From Pseudonocardiales bacterium (GTDB taxonomy: Bacteria; Actinomycetota; Actinomycetes; Mycobacteriales; Pseudonocardiaceae), in the NCBI GenBank assembly GCA_025465385.1, contig JAODNG010000216.1:1-11566 (forward strand): a DNA stretch of 11,566 bases. The letters run 5' to 3'. A model generated the notes under the pieces. It searched no databases. It saw only the letters and a program-made list of their open reading frames with translations, and was not told the origin of the DNA. The first letter of the stretch is position 1. Every line of letters begins with the position of its first letter. This document shows positions 1-7,254 of this stretch, in pieces. A program made the translations under genes and the position numbers.

Positions 1-342
1 CCACCTCGGGTACCCAAGGGCGTGATGGTCTGCACGGGACACACTCGGATCATTGCTAGCGCGGCCGGACGCAGGCCGTGATACCAGCGCGACGACTGCT
101 CGTGTGAACCGTCCGCGATCAGCGGCCAGCTCGATCTCCAACGAAAGCATGCTGACCCCGCTGGCCGCCCACGCGCTGGATCCGATGCTCGCAGCGGGGT
201 ACTGGCGCGGATCGTCCACGGCGCCGTCGCAGGGGTAGTGCTCACTTGGCCGGCGGTGCCGAGCATGGATCCCGGGCTTCACGGGAGGGTGAGCGACCGC
301 GCAGTTGGTTGAGGTTGGTACGGCCGTCAGGGTTGAGTCCGT
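1..342. other. Left-edge stretch, no recognised gene
   Basis: I recognise no gene here. On the minus strand one frame stays open from an in-frame stop near 341 to the left edge. A possible GTG start lies at 282 and an ATG at 150, neither with a convincing ribosome binding site. The codons between about 240 and 110 have high GC at third positions, and those nearer the edge less so. The peptide (for example SMLSLEIELAADRGRF in its middle) matches no family I know. On the plus strand a frame entering from the left stops at 79-81 and could be a gene's last 26 codons, with poorer third-position GC. It may be a partial gene, a remnant, or non-coding sequence downstream of the hemerythrin gene. Confidence 0.3.
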
Positions 343-909
343 CTAGCTATTGGGCCGGTTGGTGAGCTTGTCGCGCAACCGGTCTACTAGCCCGACGCCG
401 GGTCCAACGATCTTGTGGAACAACGCGCTGTTCGGCGCTCCGGGGTGAGGTCGGGTGGGCGCCAGCTTCTTGGCGGTCTCGACCTTCTCCCGCAGCTTGA
501 CAAGCTCCTCGCGCGGGACCCTCTCGCGCAGTTGGGGAAACTGCTCGGTCTCTTCATCGTGGGCGTGGTGGCGCAGCTTGTCGGTCATCTCACGCACGAG
601 AGCGTCGAACCGGGATTCGGACGCCGACACTCCCTCGAGCTGCTTCATGACCTCCTCGAGCTCCTTATGCTCCTGGATATCGTGCTCAACGAGCCGCTCA
701 CCGTCCGGCAGGTGCTCCCGCATCGCGGGATAGACATACATTTCTTCGGACACCGAGTGCCGGACGACCTCGCTGATCACGATGTCGGCCAGATCCCGGC
801 GCTCATCGGGGTCAACGATCGACGGGATGCGATCGAGGAGTTCAAGTGCCTCCCGATGGTCAGTTGTGAGCTCATCGACGACGTCGGTGTCGGTGCGCTG
901 CTTCGCCAC
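343..909 (-). CDS. Hemerythrin-like HHE domain protein
   Basis: A 188-residue soluble protein with an HHE cation-binding (hemerythrin-like) fold, expected to bind a di-iron centre in a four-helix bundle in the cytoplasm. Visible candidate ligands are H18 (TTDH), H51 with E55 (RHSVSEE), H76/H81 (VEHDIQEH) and H114/H115 with E119 (RHHAHDEE). The domain spans about residues 10-130, and a basic, proline-containing tail of about 55 residues follows. The GTG start at 909 is chosen because a perfect AGGAGG (914-919) lies 4 nt upstream. An in-frame start at 1041 would add 44 residues without family resemblance. Mycobacterial hemerythrin-like proteins have been linked to peroxide and nitric-oxide responses; the ligand here is inferred. 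The gene lies 207 nt downstream of the AI-2E transporter on the same strand and probably has its own promoter. Confidence 0.9.
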   Translation of the reverse strand: MAKQRTDTDVVDELTTDHREALELLDRIPSIVDPDERRDLADIVISEVVRHSVSEEMYVYPAMREHLPDGERLVEHDIQEHKELEEVMKQLEGVSASESRFDALVREMTDKLRHHAHDEETEQFPQLRERVPREELVKLREKVETAKKLAPTRPHPGAPNSALFHKIVGPGVGLVDRLRDKLTNRPNS

Positions 910-913
910 GTTT

Positions 914-919
914 CCTCCT
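914..919 (-). promoter_or_regulatory. Ribosome binding site that fixes the HHE protein start
   Basis: The minus strand reads AGGAGG, then AAAC, then GTG. This perfect Shine-Dalgarno match decides in favour of the GTG at 909 over the longer in-frame start at 1041. Confidence 0.8.
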
Positions 920-1089
920 AGGTGGATTTCGGTGTACACACCACGGCAATTCTTCGCCAGCAGCAGGGCCGCTGACCTCGACCTGCCAGTACTAAACCCG
1001 TCTGTCCCATCGGCCTGCAGGCACAGCCACAGCCACGCCAACGACTCAATTGCAAACCTTCGCGCCCAAGCGCACCTCAGGGCTGCGGC

Positions 1090-1103
1090 CTCGGTTAACC
1101 GAG
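1090..1103. terminator. Perfect 14-bp palindrome 13 nt past the AI-2E gene stop
   Basis: CTCGGTTAACCGAG is perfectly self-complementary. GGC on the left and GGCC on the right can extend the stem past a small bulge. It starts 13 nt downstream of the transporter stop codon and lies 180 nt upstream of the HHE gene start. As RNA it would form a short hairpin without a U-tract, as many actinobacterial terminators do. As DNA it could equally be a dimeric regulator's operator for the HHE gene. The sequence cannot separate the two. Confidence 0.45.
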
Positions 1104-1116
1104 ACGGCCCCGGGCG

Positions 1117-2265
1117 TCAGGCGCGGTCCAGCCTGGGGAGGAGTATCTCCTGCATGATGAGCAGGATGGCGGCCGCAATCGGGATAGCCACCAGTGCCCC
1201 GATGATTCCGAAGATCACTCCGCCGAGCAGTATCGCGACGACAGTTACTACCGAAGGTACGTCCACAACCCTGCCGATGATCTTTGGAAATAGCAGGTGG
1301 TCCTCCAGGAGCCGGTAGCAGACAAAGAACGCCGCGGTGGCAAGCGTGACCGGCAAAGAAACTGTCAGCGCGACGAGGCAAACGATGGCCCCAGCGACAG
1401 TGGAGCCGATAACCGGGATCAGGTCCAGCAGCGCGACCATAATCGCCAGCAATAATGCGTAGGGGACTCCGAAGATCAGAAGCCAGATGAAGGTAAGGAA
1501 TCCCGCGATCAGCGAGACGATCACGTTGCCCAGTACGTAGGCCCCCACTTGCGCGAAGATCCGGTCGCCGATGAGGATTGCTCTCGGCCTACGGGACCTC
1601 GGTATCAGCCGGTACAGCGTGCTGCGCAGCTGGGGAAAGGAGGCGAGGAAGTACACCGTCAGCACGACGACCGCGACGATACTGGCCACCGCATTAAACA
1701 CGATCGCCCCAGCGCCGAGCACTCCATGGACAATGTTGGTGGTGCCGCCGTTGAACATCTGGTCCAGGCTCTGCTGTAGGTGGAACCGCTCATTGAGTTT
1801 CGCGACGACGGCGTTGCGGTTCCACATGCCCTGCAGATACGCGGGTGCCCGCGAGGCGAACGTTGTGCCCTGTGCAACCAGCGGCGGGATCACCGCGGCG
1901 AGGAAGCCGAGGATCAGACCCAGGGATCCTGCGGTCACTAGCGTCACAGCAGCCCACCGGCGTAATTTGTGCCGAACGAGCCACGCCACGGCGGGCTCCA
2001 GACCGATTGCGATGAACAAAGCCAGCCCAATGAGCACCAGCGCGTCACGTGCGACCAGGATTAGTTCGACGCATCCGGCGACGACTGCGATGCCCGCCGC
2101 CGCGGCCATGCCGATGAAGAATGGAGACCGATGGCTGATCGGCGTGCCCGGCGGCGCAAACGGAGCTCGGTCGCTGCCGGTGTGGAGTTCGGCGACAGAA
2201 TTGTTGTGCTCAGCACGCGACGCTGCGGGCTGCAAGGTTGGATTTCCATCGGGCGACCGTGGCAT
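1117..2265 (-). CDS. AI-2E family transporter (PerM-type membrane protein)
   Basis: A 382-residue polytopic inner-membrane protein of the AI-2E exporter/PerM family. After a polar N-terminus of about 45 residues come hydrophobic segments near 49-70, 73-97 and 105-130, a hydrophilic stretch (131-178), and segments near 180-207, 236-260, 260-280, 283-310 and 335-375. Family hallmarks are LLDLIPVIGSTVAG (about 279-292) and, at 321-343, EDHLLFPKIIGR followed by DVPSVVTVV. Length is normal. Start at 2265: GGAG lies 5-6 nt upstream. It is 31 nt downstream of the dehydrogenase on the same strand, so probably the last gene of that operon. Family members have been proposed to export autoinducer-2 or move Na+/H+, but most have no known substrate, and none can be read here. 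Confidence 0.9.
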   Translation of the reverse strand: MPRSPDGNPTLQPAASRAEHNNSVAELHTGSDRAPFAPPGTPISHRSPFFIGMAAAAGIAVVAGCVELILVARDALVLIGLALFIAIGLEPAVAWLVRHKLRRWAAVTLVTAGSLGLILGFLAAVIPPLVAQGTTFASRAPAYLQGMWNRNAVVAKLNERFHLQQSLDQMFNGGTTNIVHGVLGAGAIVFNAVASIVAVVVLTVYFLASFPQLRSTLYRLIPRSRRPRAILIGDRIFAQVGAYVLGNVIVSLIAGFLTFIWLLIFGVPYALLLAIMVALLDLIPVIGSTVAGAIVCLVALTVSLPVTLATAAFFVCYRLLEDHLLFPKIIGRVVDVPSVVTVVAILLGGVIFGIIGALVAIPIAAAILLIMQEILLPRLDRA

Positions 2266-2296
2266 CGTCTCTCCTGCAATTGGGATCCGCCGTAGG

Positions 2297-3472
2297 TCAG
2301 GGTGAGAGGACGATTTTTTCGCAGTCGTCTTGTTTGTCGCGGAACATTTGGTAGCCGCGTGGGGCGTCTTGGAGTGTCATGCGGTGGGTGATGACGAAGC
2401 TGGGGTCGATTTGGCCGGCTTGGATTCGTTGTAGGAGGGGGGCCATGTAGCGGTGTACGTGGCATTGGCCGGTGCGCATTCGTAGGGATCTGTTCATGAA
2501 TGGCCCCATGGGGAATTTGTCGACGAATCCTCCGTAGACGCCGATGACTGAGATCACGCCGCCGTTGGCGCAGGCCATGATGGCTTCGCGGAGTGCGTGG
2601 GGGCGGTCGGTTTCGGCTCGGACGACTTGTTTGGCCCGGTCATAGGCGTGCAGTGGTCCGACGTCGATGTGTGATTCCATTCCGACGGCGTCGATGCAGG
2701 CGTCGGGTCCGCGTCCGGCGGTGAGTTCGTCGAGGGTTTCCAGGACCGACGTTTCCTCATAGTTGATCACGTCGGTGGCGCCGGCTTTGTCTTTGGCCAT
2801 CTGGAGCCGGTAGCCGAACCGGTCGATCGCGATGACCCGTTCGGCGCCGAGCAGCCGGGCGCTGGCGATGGCGAACTGCCCGACCGGGCCAGCTCCCCAC
2901 ACCGCGACGACGTCGCCCGGGGTGAGGTCGCACATGTCGGCGCCCATGTACCCGGTGGGCAAGATGTCGGACAAGAACAGCACCTGCTCATCAGGGATAC
3001 CGTCGTCGATCTTTAGTGGGCCGACGTCGGCGAAGGGCACCCGGGCGTACTCGGCTTGCCCGCCGGGGTAGCCACCGAGCATGTGGGAGTACCCGAAGAT
3101 CCCGCACGGCGACCGGCCCATGATCTTCTCAGCCATTCCCGCGTTCGGGTTGGAGTTCTCACACACCGAGGTCAGGCCGCGTTCACAAGCCCCACAGTGA
3201 CCGCAGGCGATCGGGAACGGAACCACAACTCGGTCACCGACCTTCAACCGGGTCACCGCCGGTCCGGTCTCGACGACCTCGCCCATGAACTCATGACCTA
3301 AAATATCGCCCTTACGCATCGTCGGGATGAACCCGTTGTACAGGTGCAGATCCGACCCGCAAATCGCCGTCGAGGTGATCTGCACGATCGCGTCCCGGGA
3401 ATTGAGGATCTTCGGATCCGGCACGTCTTGGACCTCGACGTGGGTCTTGCCCATCCACGTAGTCGCTCGCAT
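2297..3472 (-). CDS. Zinc-dependent alcohol/formaldehyde dehydrogenase (MDR family)
   Basis: A 391-residue medium-chain dehydrogenase, expected to oxidise an alcohol or aldehyde with NAD+ in the cytoplasm. Catalytic-zinc ligands are C38 (CGSDLH), H60 (GHE) and D169 (LSDILPTGY). The Cys/His/Asp set and the LSDILPTGY segment match glutathione-independent formaldehyde dehydrogenase of Pseudomonas putida rather than classical ADH. The structural zinc site is C90, C93, C96 and C104. The Rossmann motif GAGPVG is at 193-198, with D217 at the end of the next strand favouring NAD+ over NADP+. Length is normal for the family. ATG at 3472 has GGAG 7 nt upstream. It lies 32 nt downstream of the SRPBCC gene and 31 nt upstream of the AI-2E gene, so is probably co-transcribed. 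The 3' half (about 2300-2760) has opposite strand skew to the 5' half. The substrate is an inference. Confidence 0.92.
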   Translation of the reverse strand: MRATTWMGKTHVEVQDVPDPKILNSRDAIVQITSTAICGSDLHLYNGFIPTMRKGDILGHEFMGEVVETGPAVTRLKVGDRVVVPFPIACGHCGACERGLTSVCENSNPNAGMAEKIMGRSPCGIFGYSHMLGGYPGGQAEYARVPFADVGPLKIDDGIPDEQVLFLSDILPTGYMGADMCDLTPGDVVAVWGAGPVGQFAIASARLLGAERVIAIDRFGYRLQMAKDKAGATDVINYEETSVLETLDELTAGRGPDACIDAVGMESHIDVGPLHAYDRAKQVVRAETDRPHALREAIMACANGGVISVIGVYGGFVDKFPMGPFMNRSLRMRTGQCHVHRYMAPLLQRIQAGQIDPSFVITHRMTLQDAPRGYQMFRDKQDDCEKIVLSP

Positions 3473-3504
3473 GATGGTGCTCCGATCGATCGTCAGTGTG
3501 GAGG

Positions 3505-4449
3505 TCAGGAGGTGACCGGCTGGGCCGGGCGCTGGAACACCTGCCGGCGAGCCCGCGGGCCCTCTGGAGAGCCCTCCGAACGCACCACCTCACCGGTCTC
3601 CAACACCTGCTTAAACCGCCGCAGGTCATCCCGAACCTGCTGCTCGGGTGCCTCACCGAAAAGCTTCGCCACGGTCGCCCCGAGCTTGCCCGCCGGCGGA
3701 TGATAAGTCAGCCGCACCCGGATCTCAGTACCCCGCCCACCCGGCGCCGCACGAAACTCCACCTCCCCGGAATTGTCCACACTGGCCGCACCCACCGACC
3801 GCCACGCAATGAACTCATCAATCCGCTCACCGCTGATCTCTGCGTCCCACTCCACCTCAACACCAGCCGGGCCCGCCGCCCGCCACCGCGAACGACCACC
3901 ACCCAACGACCGCACCGACTGCAGATGCGCCATAAACCGCGGAAGATTCTCCACATCCTGCCAGTAAGCAAACACCACACCCACCGGCCGATTAACCGTG
4001 ATATAGCCCTTCACGTCGATACCACCCACCGCTTTATCTCGCTCCCCGCCCTCGCCGCCATCACGACTTAACCGCACCGCCGCAACCACATCAGCCACCG
4101 TCACTCCCACCACCGCCGCCGTAGCCACCACCGCCCGACGCCGACCCCCCCGACCACGCCGCGGACTACCCAACACCGCACCCAACATGGTCAAATCCAA
4201 CACATCCCCGGCCACCCGAGCCCACAACCACCTCACCGGCCGACGCCGCAACTCAATCCCCACACCCGCCGCGACCTCCCGAGCCCCACCCAACCACCGC
4301 TGCACCGCCCGACTCACCGCATCATCATCAGCACCCACCAACCGATTCATCACCCCCGGCGCCACCAACTGCGCACTACCCAAACCCAAACTGAACCACC
4401 CAAGCCCATCCACCAACCGACGCGTTCCATCACTACTACCCACGCTCAT
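3505..4449 (-). CDS. SRPBCC/cyclase-like protein with N-terminal hydrophobic domain
   Basis: A 314-residue, two-part protein. Residues 12-125 form a hydrophobic, partly helical region (segments near 14-34, 53-66, 80-95 and 106-126), probably membrane-associated. Residues 144-288 form an SRPBCC (START/polyketide cyclase-like) domain, with the opening strand VKGYITVNRP, VFAYWQDVENLPRFMAHLQSV, and the closing helix EQQVRDDLRRFKQVLE. This arrangement resembles COG5637. SRPBCC domains hold hydrophobic ligands in a deep cavity; the ligand is unknown. The ATG at 4449 has a purine-rich GAGAGGGG very close to it, and the GTG at 4443 is better spaced from it. First gene of the likely operon with the dehydrogenase and transporter. 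Codons are strongly G/T-biased at third positions (many TTG leucines), so plus-strand 4201-4260 has 33 C against 9 G, unlike most neighbours. Confidence 0.85.
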   Translation of the reverse strand: MSVGSSDGTRRLVDGLGWFSLGLGSAQLVAPGVMNRLVGADDDAVSRAVQRWLGGAREVAAGVGIELRRRPVRWLWARVAGDVLDLTMLGAVLGSPRRGRGGRRRAVVATAAVVGVTVADVVAAVRLSRDGGEGGERDKAVGGIDVKGYITVNRPVGVVFAYWQDVENLPRFMAHLQSVRSLGGGRSRWRAAGPAGVEVEWDAEISGERIDEFIAWRSVGAASVDNSGEVEFRAAPGGRGTEIRVRLTYHPPAGKLGATVAKLFGEAPEQQVRDDLRRFKQVLETGEVVRSEGSPEGPRARRQVFQRPAQPVTS

Positions 4450-4514
4450 TCCCCTCTCGGTACTACTTGCTTCTGCCGCCCCTGCCCCTCCGATCGTCCT
4501 GCGGGCGAGAGGCG

Positions 4515-4568
4515 GCCCGCACCAACCTGCGAGCACGATTCGGGCACACGGTTTCGTCCCAGCAGGGC
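4515..4568 (-). repeat. 54-bp dispersed repeat, copy B (degenerate zinc-ribbon-like)
   Basis: Plus-strand 4515-4568 aligns without gaps to 8041-8094 at 44 of 54 positions. Read on the minus strand in one frame, this copy gives PCWDETVCPNRARRLVRA, against PCRDESVCPHCGRGLVRA in the other. It lies 66-119 nt upstream of the SRPBCC gene start and has lost one CxxC cysteine. It could be a dispersed repeat or a decayed gene end. Confidence 0.65.
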
Positions 4569-4693
4569 GGGTTAGAGTTCCAGTTCTACGCTGCGACCTC
4601 GCTGACTCCGTCAAGATTCGCTGTTCGATGAGCCGCCGAGATCACCCGTGTGGTGGTGGGGTAATGCCGCTGGCTAGCGACGAATCCGGGCCA

Positions 4694-6460
4694 TCAGCGC
4701 TGCTGAGAATCGGGGTCTGGTCCTCCTGCCTGCTCCGTCGGGAAGGTACGTGCGGTGATCCCCGAGGGTGCGGCTGGGTGGCCGGCGCCGCTGATGTGCG
4801 CTTCGGTGCGGATCCGACCGGCCATGTGTGGGTAGTGCAGTTCGAAGGCCGGTCGCTCGGAGCGGATCCGGGGCAGTTCGGTGAAGTTGTGCCGTGGTGG
4901 CGGGCAGGTGGTTGCCCACTCCAGGGAGTTACCGAACCCCCATGGATCGTCGACGGTGACGACCTCCCCGTAGCGGTAGCTGCGGAACACGTTCCACAGA
5001 AACGGCAGCACGGATGCGCCAAGTACGAAGGCGCCGATCGATGAGACCATGTTCAGCGTGGTGAATCCGTCACTGGGCAGGTAATCGGCGTAGCGGCGAG
5101 GCATGCCCCTGGCACCGAGCCAATGGTGCACCAGGAATGTGAGGTGGAAGCCAATGAACGTGGCCCAGAAATGAAATTTCCCCAGGGGCTCGTCGAGCAT
5201 CCGGCCAGTGATTTTCGGAAACCAGAAGTAAATGCCGGCGTAGGTGGCGAACACGATCGTGCCGAACAGCACGTAGTGGAAGTGGGCCACCACGAAGTAA
5301 GTGTCGGTAACGTGCCAGTCGACCGCCGGGAGGGCCAGTAGGGCCCCGGTCAGACCCCCGAGTAAGAAAGTCACCAGAAAACCGACCGAGAACAGCATCG
5401 GGGTCTCGAAGGTCAGTTGCCCATGCCACATGGTACCGATCCAGTTGAAGAACTTGATACCTGTGGGAATCGCAATCCACAGAGTGTTCAATGCGAAGTA
5501 AGGCAGGAGCACGGCACCCGTGGCGTACATGTGGTGAGCCCATACCAGCATCGACAGTCCGGTGATCGCAATCGTCGCAAAGACCACGCCCTTGTAACCG
5601 AACAGTGGCTTGCGGCTGAACACCGGGAAGATCTCCGACACGATACCGAAGAACGGCAGCGCAACGATGTAGACCTCGGGGTGGCCGAAGAACCAGAACA
5701 GGTGCTGCCACAGAATCGGGCCGCCGTGGGCGGGGTCGTACACGTGCGCCCCAAGCCGTCGATCAGTCTCCAGCCCGAGGAGCGCCGCGGTCAAGATCGG
5801 GAATGCCAGGATCACCAGCACGCTGGTGAACAGGAGGTTCCACGTGAAGATCGGCATCCGCCACATGGTCATCCCGGGCGCGCGCAGGCACACCACCGTG
5901 GTGATCATGTTGACGGCGGCCAGGATGGTACCCAGACCGGATAGCACCAGTCCCATGATCCACAGGTCCCCGCCGACACCAGGGGAGTACGTGGCGTCAG
6001 ACAGTGGAGTATACGCAGTCCAGCCGAAATCCGGTGCACCGGCCGGTATGAGGAACCCGGACAGCACAATCAGACCGCCGAATAAGAATAGCCAGTAGGA
6101 GAAGGCGTTGAGCCGGGGAAAGGCGACGTCCGGAGCGCCGATCTGCAACGGCAGTACGAGGTTCGCGAAAGCAAACACTGTCGGTGTCGCATACAGCAGC
6201 AGCATGATTGTGCCGTGCTCGGTGAACAGCTGGTTGTACTGCTCGGTAGACAGGAACTGTAACCCCGGGCGGGCCAGTTCCGCGCGCATCAGCATGGCCA
6301 TCAGACCGGCCACCATGAAAAACCCGAACGAGGTGACCAGATACAGCTTGCCGATTTGCTTGTGATCGGTCGTCTGCAGGTATGCCAGGAGCTGAGAACC
6401 CCTTGCCGGGCGGGAGCTAGCCGGGGACGGTCTGGTGATCACGGGAAGCGCGGCGTTCAT
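4694..6460 (-). CDS. ctaD: Cytochrome c oxidase subunit I (aa3-type), stand-alone paralogue
   Basis: A 588-residue, 12-helix inner-membrane subunit that reduces O2 to water and pumps protons. Visible residues: heme a ligand H82 (EHGTIM); D-channel entry D111 and N118 (PDVAFPRLN); CuB ligand H260 with E262 and cross-linkable Y264 (GHPEVY); CuB ligands H309/H310 (WAHH); K-channel K336 (TGIKFFNW); heme a3 and a ligands H393 and H395 (VAHFHY). The set is complete, so it should be catalytic. In the D-channel region N118 is followed by A119 where many homologues have a second Asn. The cytoplasmic tail keeps the actinobacterial segments around 505-546, then diverges. No ctaC, ctaE, ctaF or qcr gene is in the window, so partners must be encoded elsewhere. 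The start at 6460 lacks a clear Shine-Dalgarno. It follows the STAS gene by 20 nt on the same strand. Confidence 0.95.
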   Translation of the reverse strand: MNAALPVITRPSPASSRPARGSQLLAYLQTTDHKQIGKLYLVTSFGFFMVAGLMAMLMRAELARPGLQFLSTEQYNQLFTEHGTIMLLLYATPTVFAFANLVLPLQIGAPDVAFPRLNAFSYWLFLFGGLIVLSGFLIPAGAPDFGWTAYTPLSDATYSPGVGGDLWIMGLVLSGLGTILAAVNMITTVVCLRAPGMTMWRMPIFTWNLLFTSVLVILAFPILTAALLGLETDRRLGAHVYDPAHGGPILWQHLFWFFGHPEVYIVALPFFGIVSEIFPVFSRKPLFGYKGVVFATIAITGLSMLVWAHHMYATGAVLLPYFALNTLWIAIPTGIKFFNWIGTMWHGQLTFETPMLFSVGFLVTFLLGGLTGALLALPAVDWHVTDTYFVVAHFHYVLFGTIVFATYAGIYFWFPKITGRMLDEPLGKFHFWATFIGFHLTFLVHHWLGARGMPRRYADYLPSDGFTTLNMVSSIGAFVLGASVLPFLWNVFRSYRYGEVVTVDDPWGFGNSLEWATTCPPPRHNFTELPRIRSERPAFELHYPHMAGRIRTEAHISGAGHPAAPSGITARTFPTEQAGGPDPDSQQR

Positions 6461-6480
6461 GGGCCCACAGATCTATTCGT

Positions 6481-6918
6481 TCAGGCACCGAGGGTGTCGG
6501 CGAGGTGGGTATAGGTCAGAAACAGGCCGCTGAGGTGCAGCAGTTCGAGCGGCTTGGCTGCCGCACGACTGCGCTGTACTAGCCGCAGTGAGGTTGCGGT
6601 GTGGGCGACCTGGTCGCGGATTTCGAGCAGCACCGCGACGCCGCTCACGCCGAAAAAGGTGGTCCCGGACAGATCGATAACCACGATTAACCGGGGCAGC
6701 ATGAGCTGCTTGTCCACCTCAGCCTGCAGCATCGGTGCGGTGAGCAGATCCACCTCCCCGCACACTCGCAGGACCGTGGCGTTGAGCCCGACTTGTTGCA
6801 CAGCGATGCTCATCGGCTGAATCGCCAGGATAGGGACCGTTATGGGCGAGCCTGGATACCCGCGGAGCACCTCGACGTCTGGCCTCGCCATACATCTCAT
6901 GGGCCCCCTCACCGTCAT
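6481..6918 (-). CDS. STAS-domain protein (anti-sigma factor antagonist type)
   Basis: A 145-residue protein with a STAS domain at about 36-143. The strand TVLRVCGEVDLLTAP, the helix after it, and IDLSGTTFFGVSGVAVLLEI match the anti-anti-sigma fold of SpoIIAA/RsbV. S92 occupies the position of the phosphorylated serine (SSG in SpoIIAA, here VSG). The preceding acidic and serine positions are G90 and V91, an unusual variant of the site. Known family members bind an anti-sigma kinase when dephosphorylated and so free a sigma factor; that role here is inferred. The start is uncertain: ATG 6918 (GAGG, 5 nt), ATG 6900 (GAGG, 6 nt), or ATG 6813, which would give a minimal STAS domain. It lies 20 nt upstream of ctaD, probably in one operon, and is divergent from the PAS gene. 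Confidence 0.82.
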   Translation of the reverse strand: MTVRGPMRCMARPDVEVLRGYPGSPITVPILAIQPMSIAVQQVGLNATVLRVCGEVDLLTAPMLQAEVDKQLMLPRLIVVIDLSGTTFFGVSGVAVLLEIRDQVAHTATSLRLVQRSRAAAKPLELLHLSGLFLTYTHLADTLGA

Positions 6919-6987
6919 GACCGCCTCATCCTGCGCACGGGAAAAGGTGGATGCATCGGCCCGGTGACACCACGGAGAGACTGCCGC

Positions 6988-7006
6988 GTTGCTCTGACAG
7001 AGCAAC
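6988..7006. promoter_or_regulatory. Palindromic operator-like site
   Basis: GTTGCTCT and AGAGCAAC are perfect 8-bp inverted arms around a 3-nt spacer, the size and symmetry expected for a dimeric helix-turn-helix repressor. It lies about 70 nt upstream of the STAS start. The regulator is unknown, and a transcribed hairpin is an alternative. Confidence 0.5.
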
Positions 7007-7210
7007 AACCGCACTGCGGCTCAGCCCTTACCGACGGGTGTCACCCCTGCACTTGTTTGTGACTTCCTTGCGCCTCAAGAGCCCCCACCGCATCGCTGCG
7101 AGCGGCGTCATTAAGCGGCCGCCTCGGCCTGCCGGGACGAGACGGCGCCAGGCACTTCAACCTGTTAGGTACTACCCGTAGATCCGCAGGCGTCTACCCT
7201 GAGCCAACGC

Positions 7211-7223
7211 ACTTCCGGGAAGT
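7211..7223. promoter_or_regulatory. 13-bp palindrome just upstream of the PAS gene
   Basis: ACTTCC-G-GGAAGT is a perfect inverted repeat with a single-base centre, 31 nt before the GTG start. It could be an operator overlapping the promoter or a site in the leader. Confidence 0.4.
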
Positions 7224-7254
7224 ATGGATAGAGCCCGAAGAGGGAGCCGAGCCC

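Larger units (their letters stand above)
6919..7254. promoter_or_regulatory. Divergent STAS/PAS intergenic region rich in inverted repeats
   Basis: This 336-nt region must hold the promoters for the STAS-ctaD unit (leftward) and the PAS gene (rightward). It has no credible gene. Three inverted repeats are visible: GTTGCTCT-GAC-AGAGCAAC at 6988-7006; GGTGACACC at 6963-6971 with its complement GGTGTCACC at 7037-7045, roughly concentric with the first; and ACTTCCGGGAAGT at 7211-7223, 31 nt before the PAS start. I could not place a confident -35/-10 pair on either strand, including the SigF type. Confidence 0.6.

Noticed and set aside
415..921. Long plus-strand open frame (168 residues) opposite the HHE gene
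   Set aside because: It mirrors the minus-strand hemerythrin gene, which has clear metal ligands and a perfect ribosome binding site. The antisense product is Leu/Asp-rich with no family resemblance.
1571..2305. Plus-strand 244-residue open frame opposite the AI-2E transporter
   Set aside because: Antisense to a well-recognised membrane protein, Ser/Ala/Arg-rich, no recognisable domain.
4545..4568. DosR-type box in the repeat (GGGAC ... GTGCCC on the minus strand)
   Set aside because: The half-sites are separated by about 8 nt rather than 4, and the second half does not match the DosR consensus.
4187..5044. Plus-strand open frame of 285 residues spanning the SRPBCC start and the ctaD end
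   Set aside because: It runs antisense to two recognised genes and is Pro/Thr/Arg-rich, as expected for an antisense frame in skewed GC-rich DNA.
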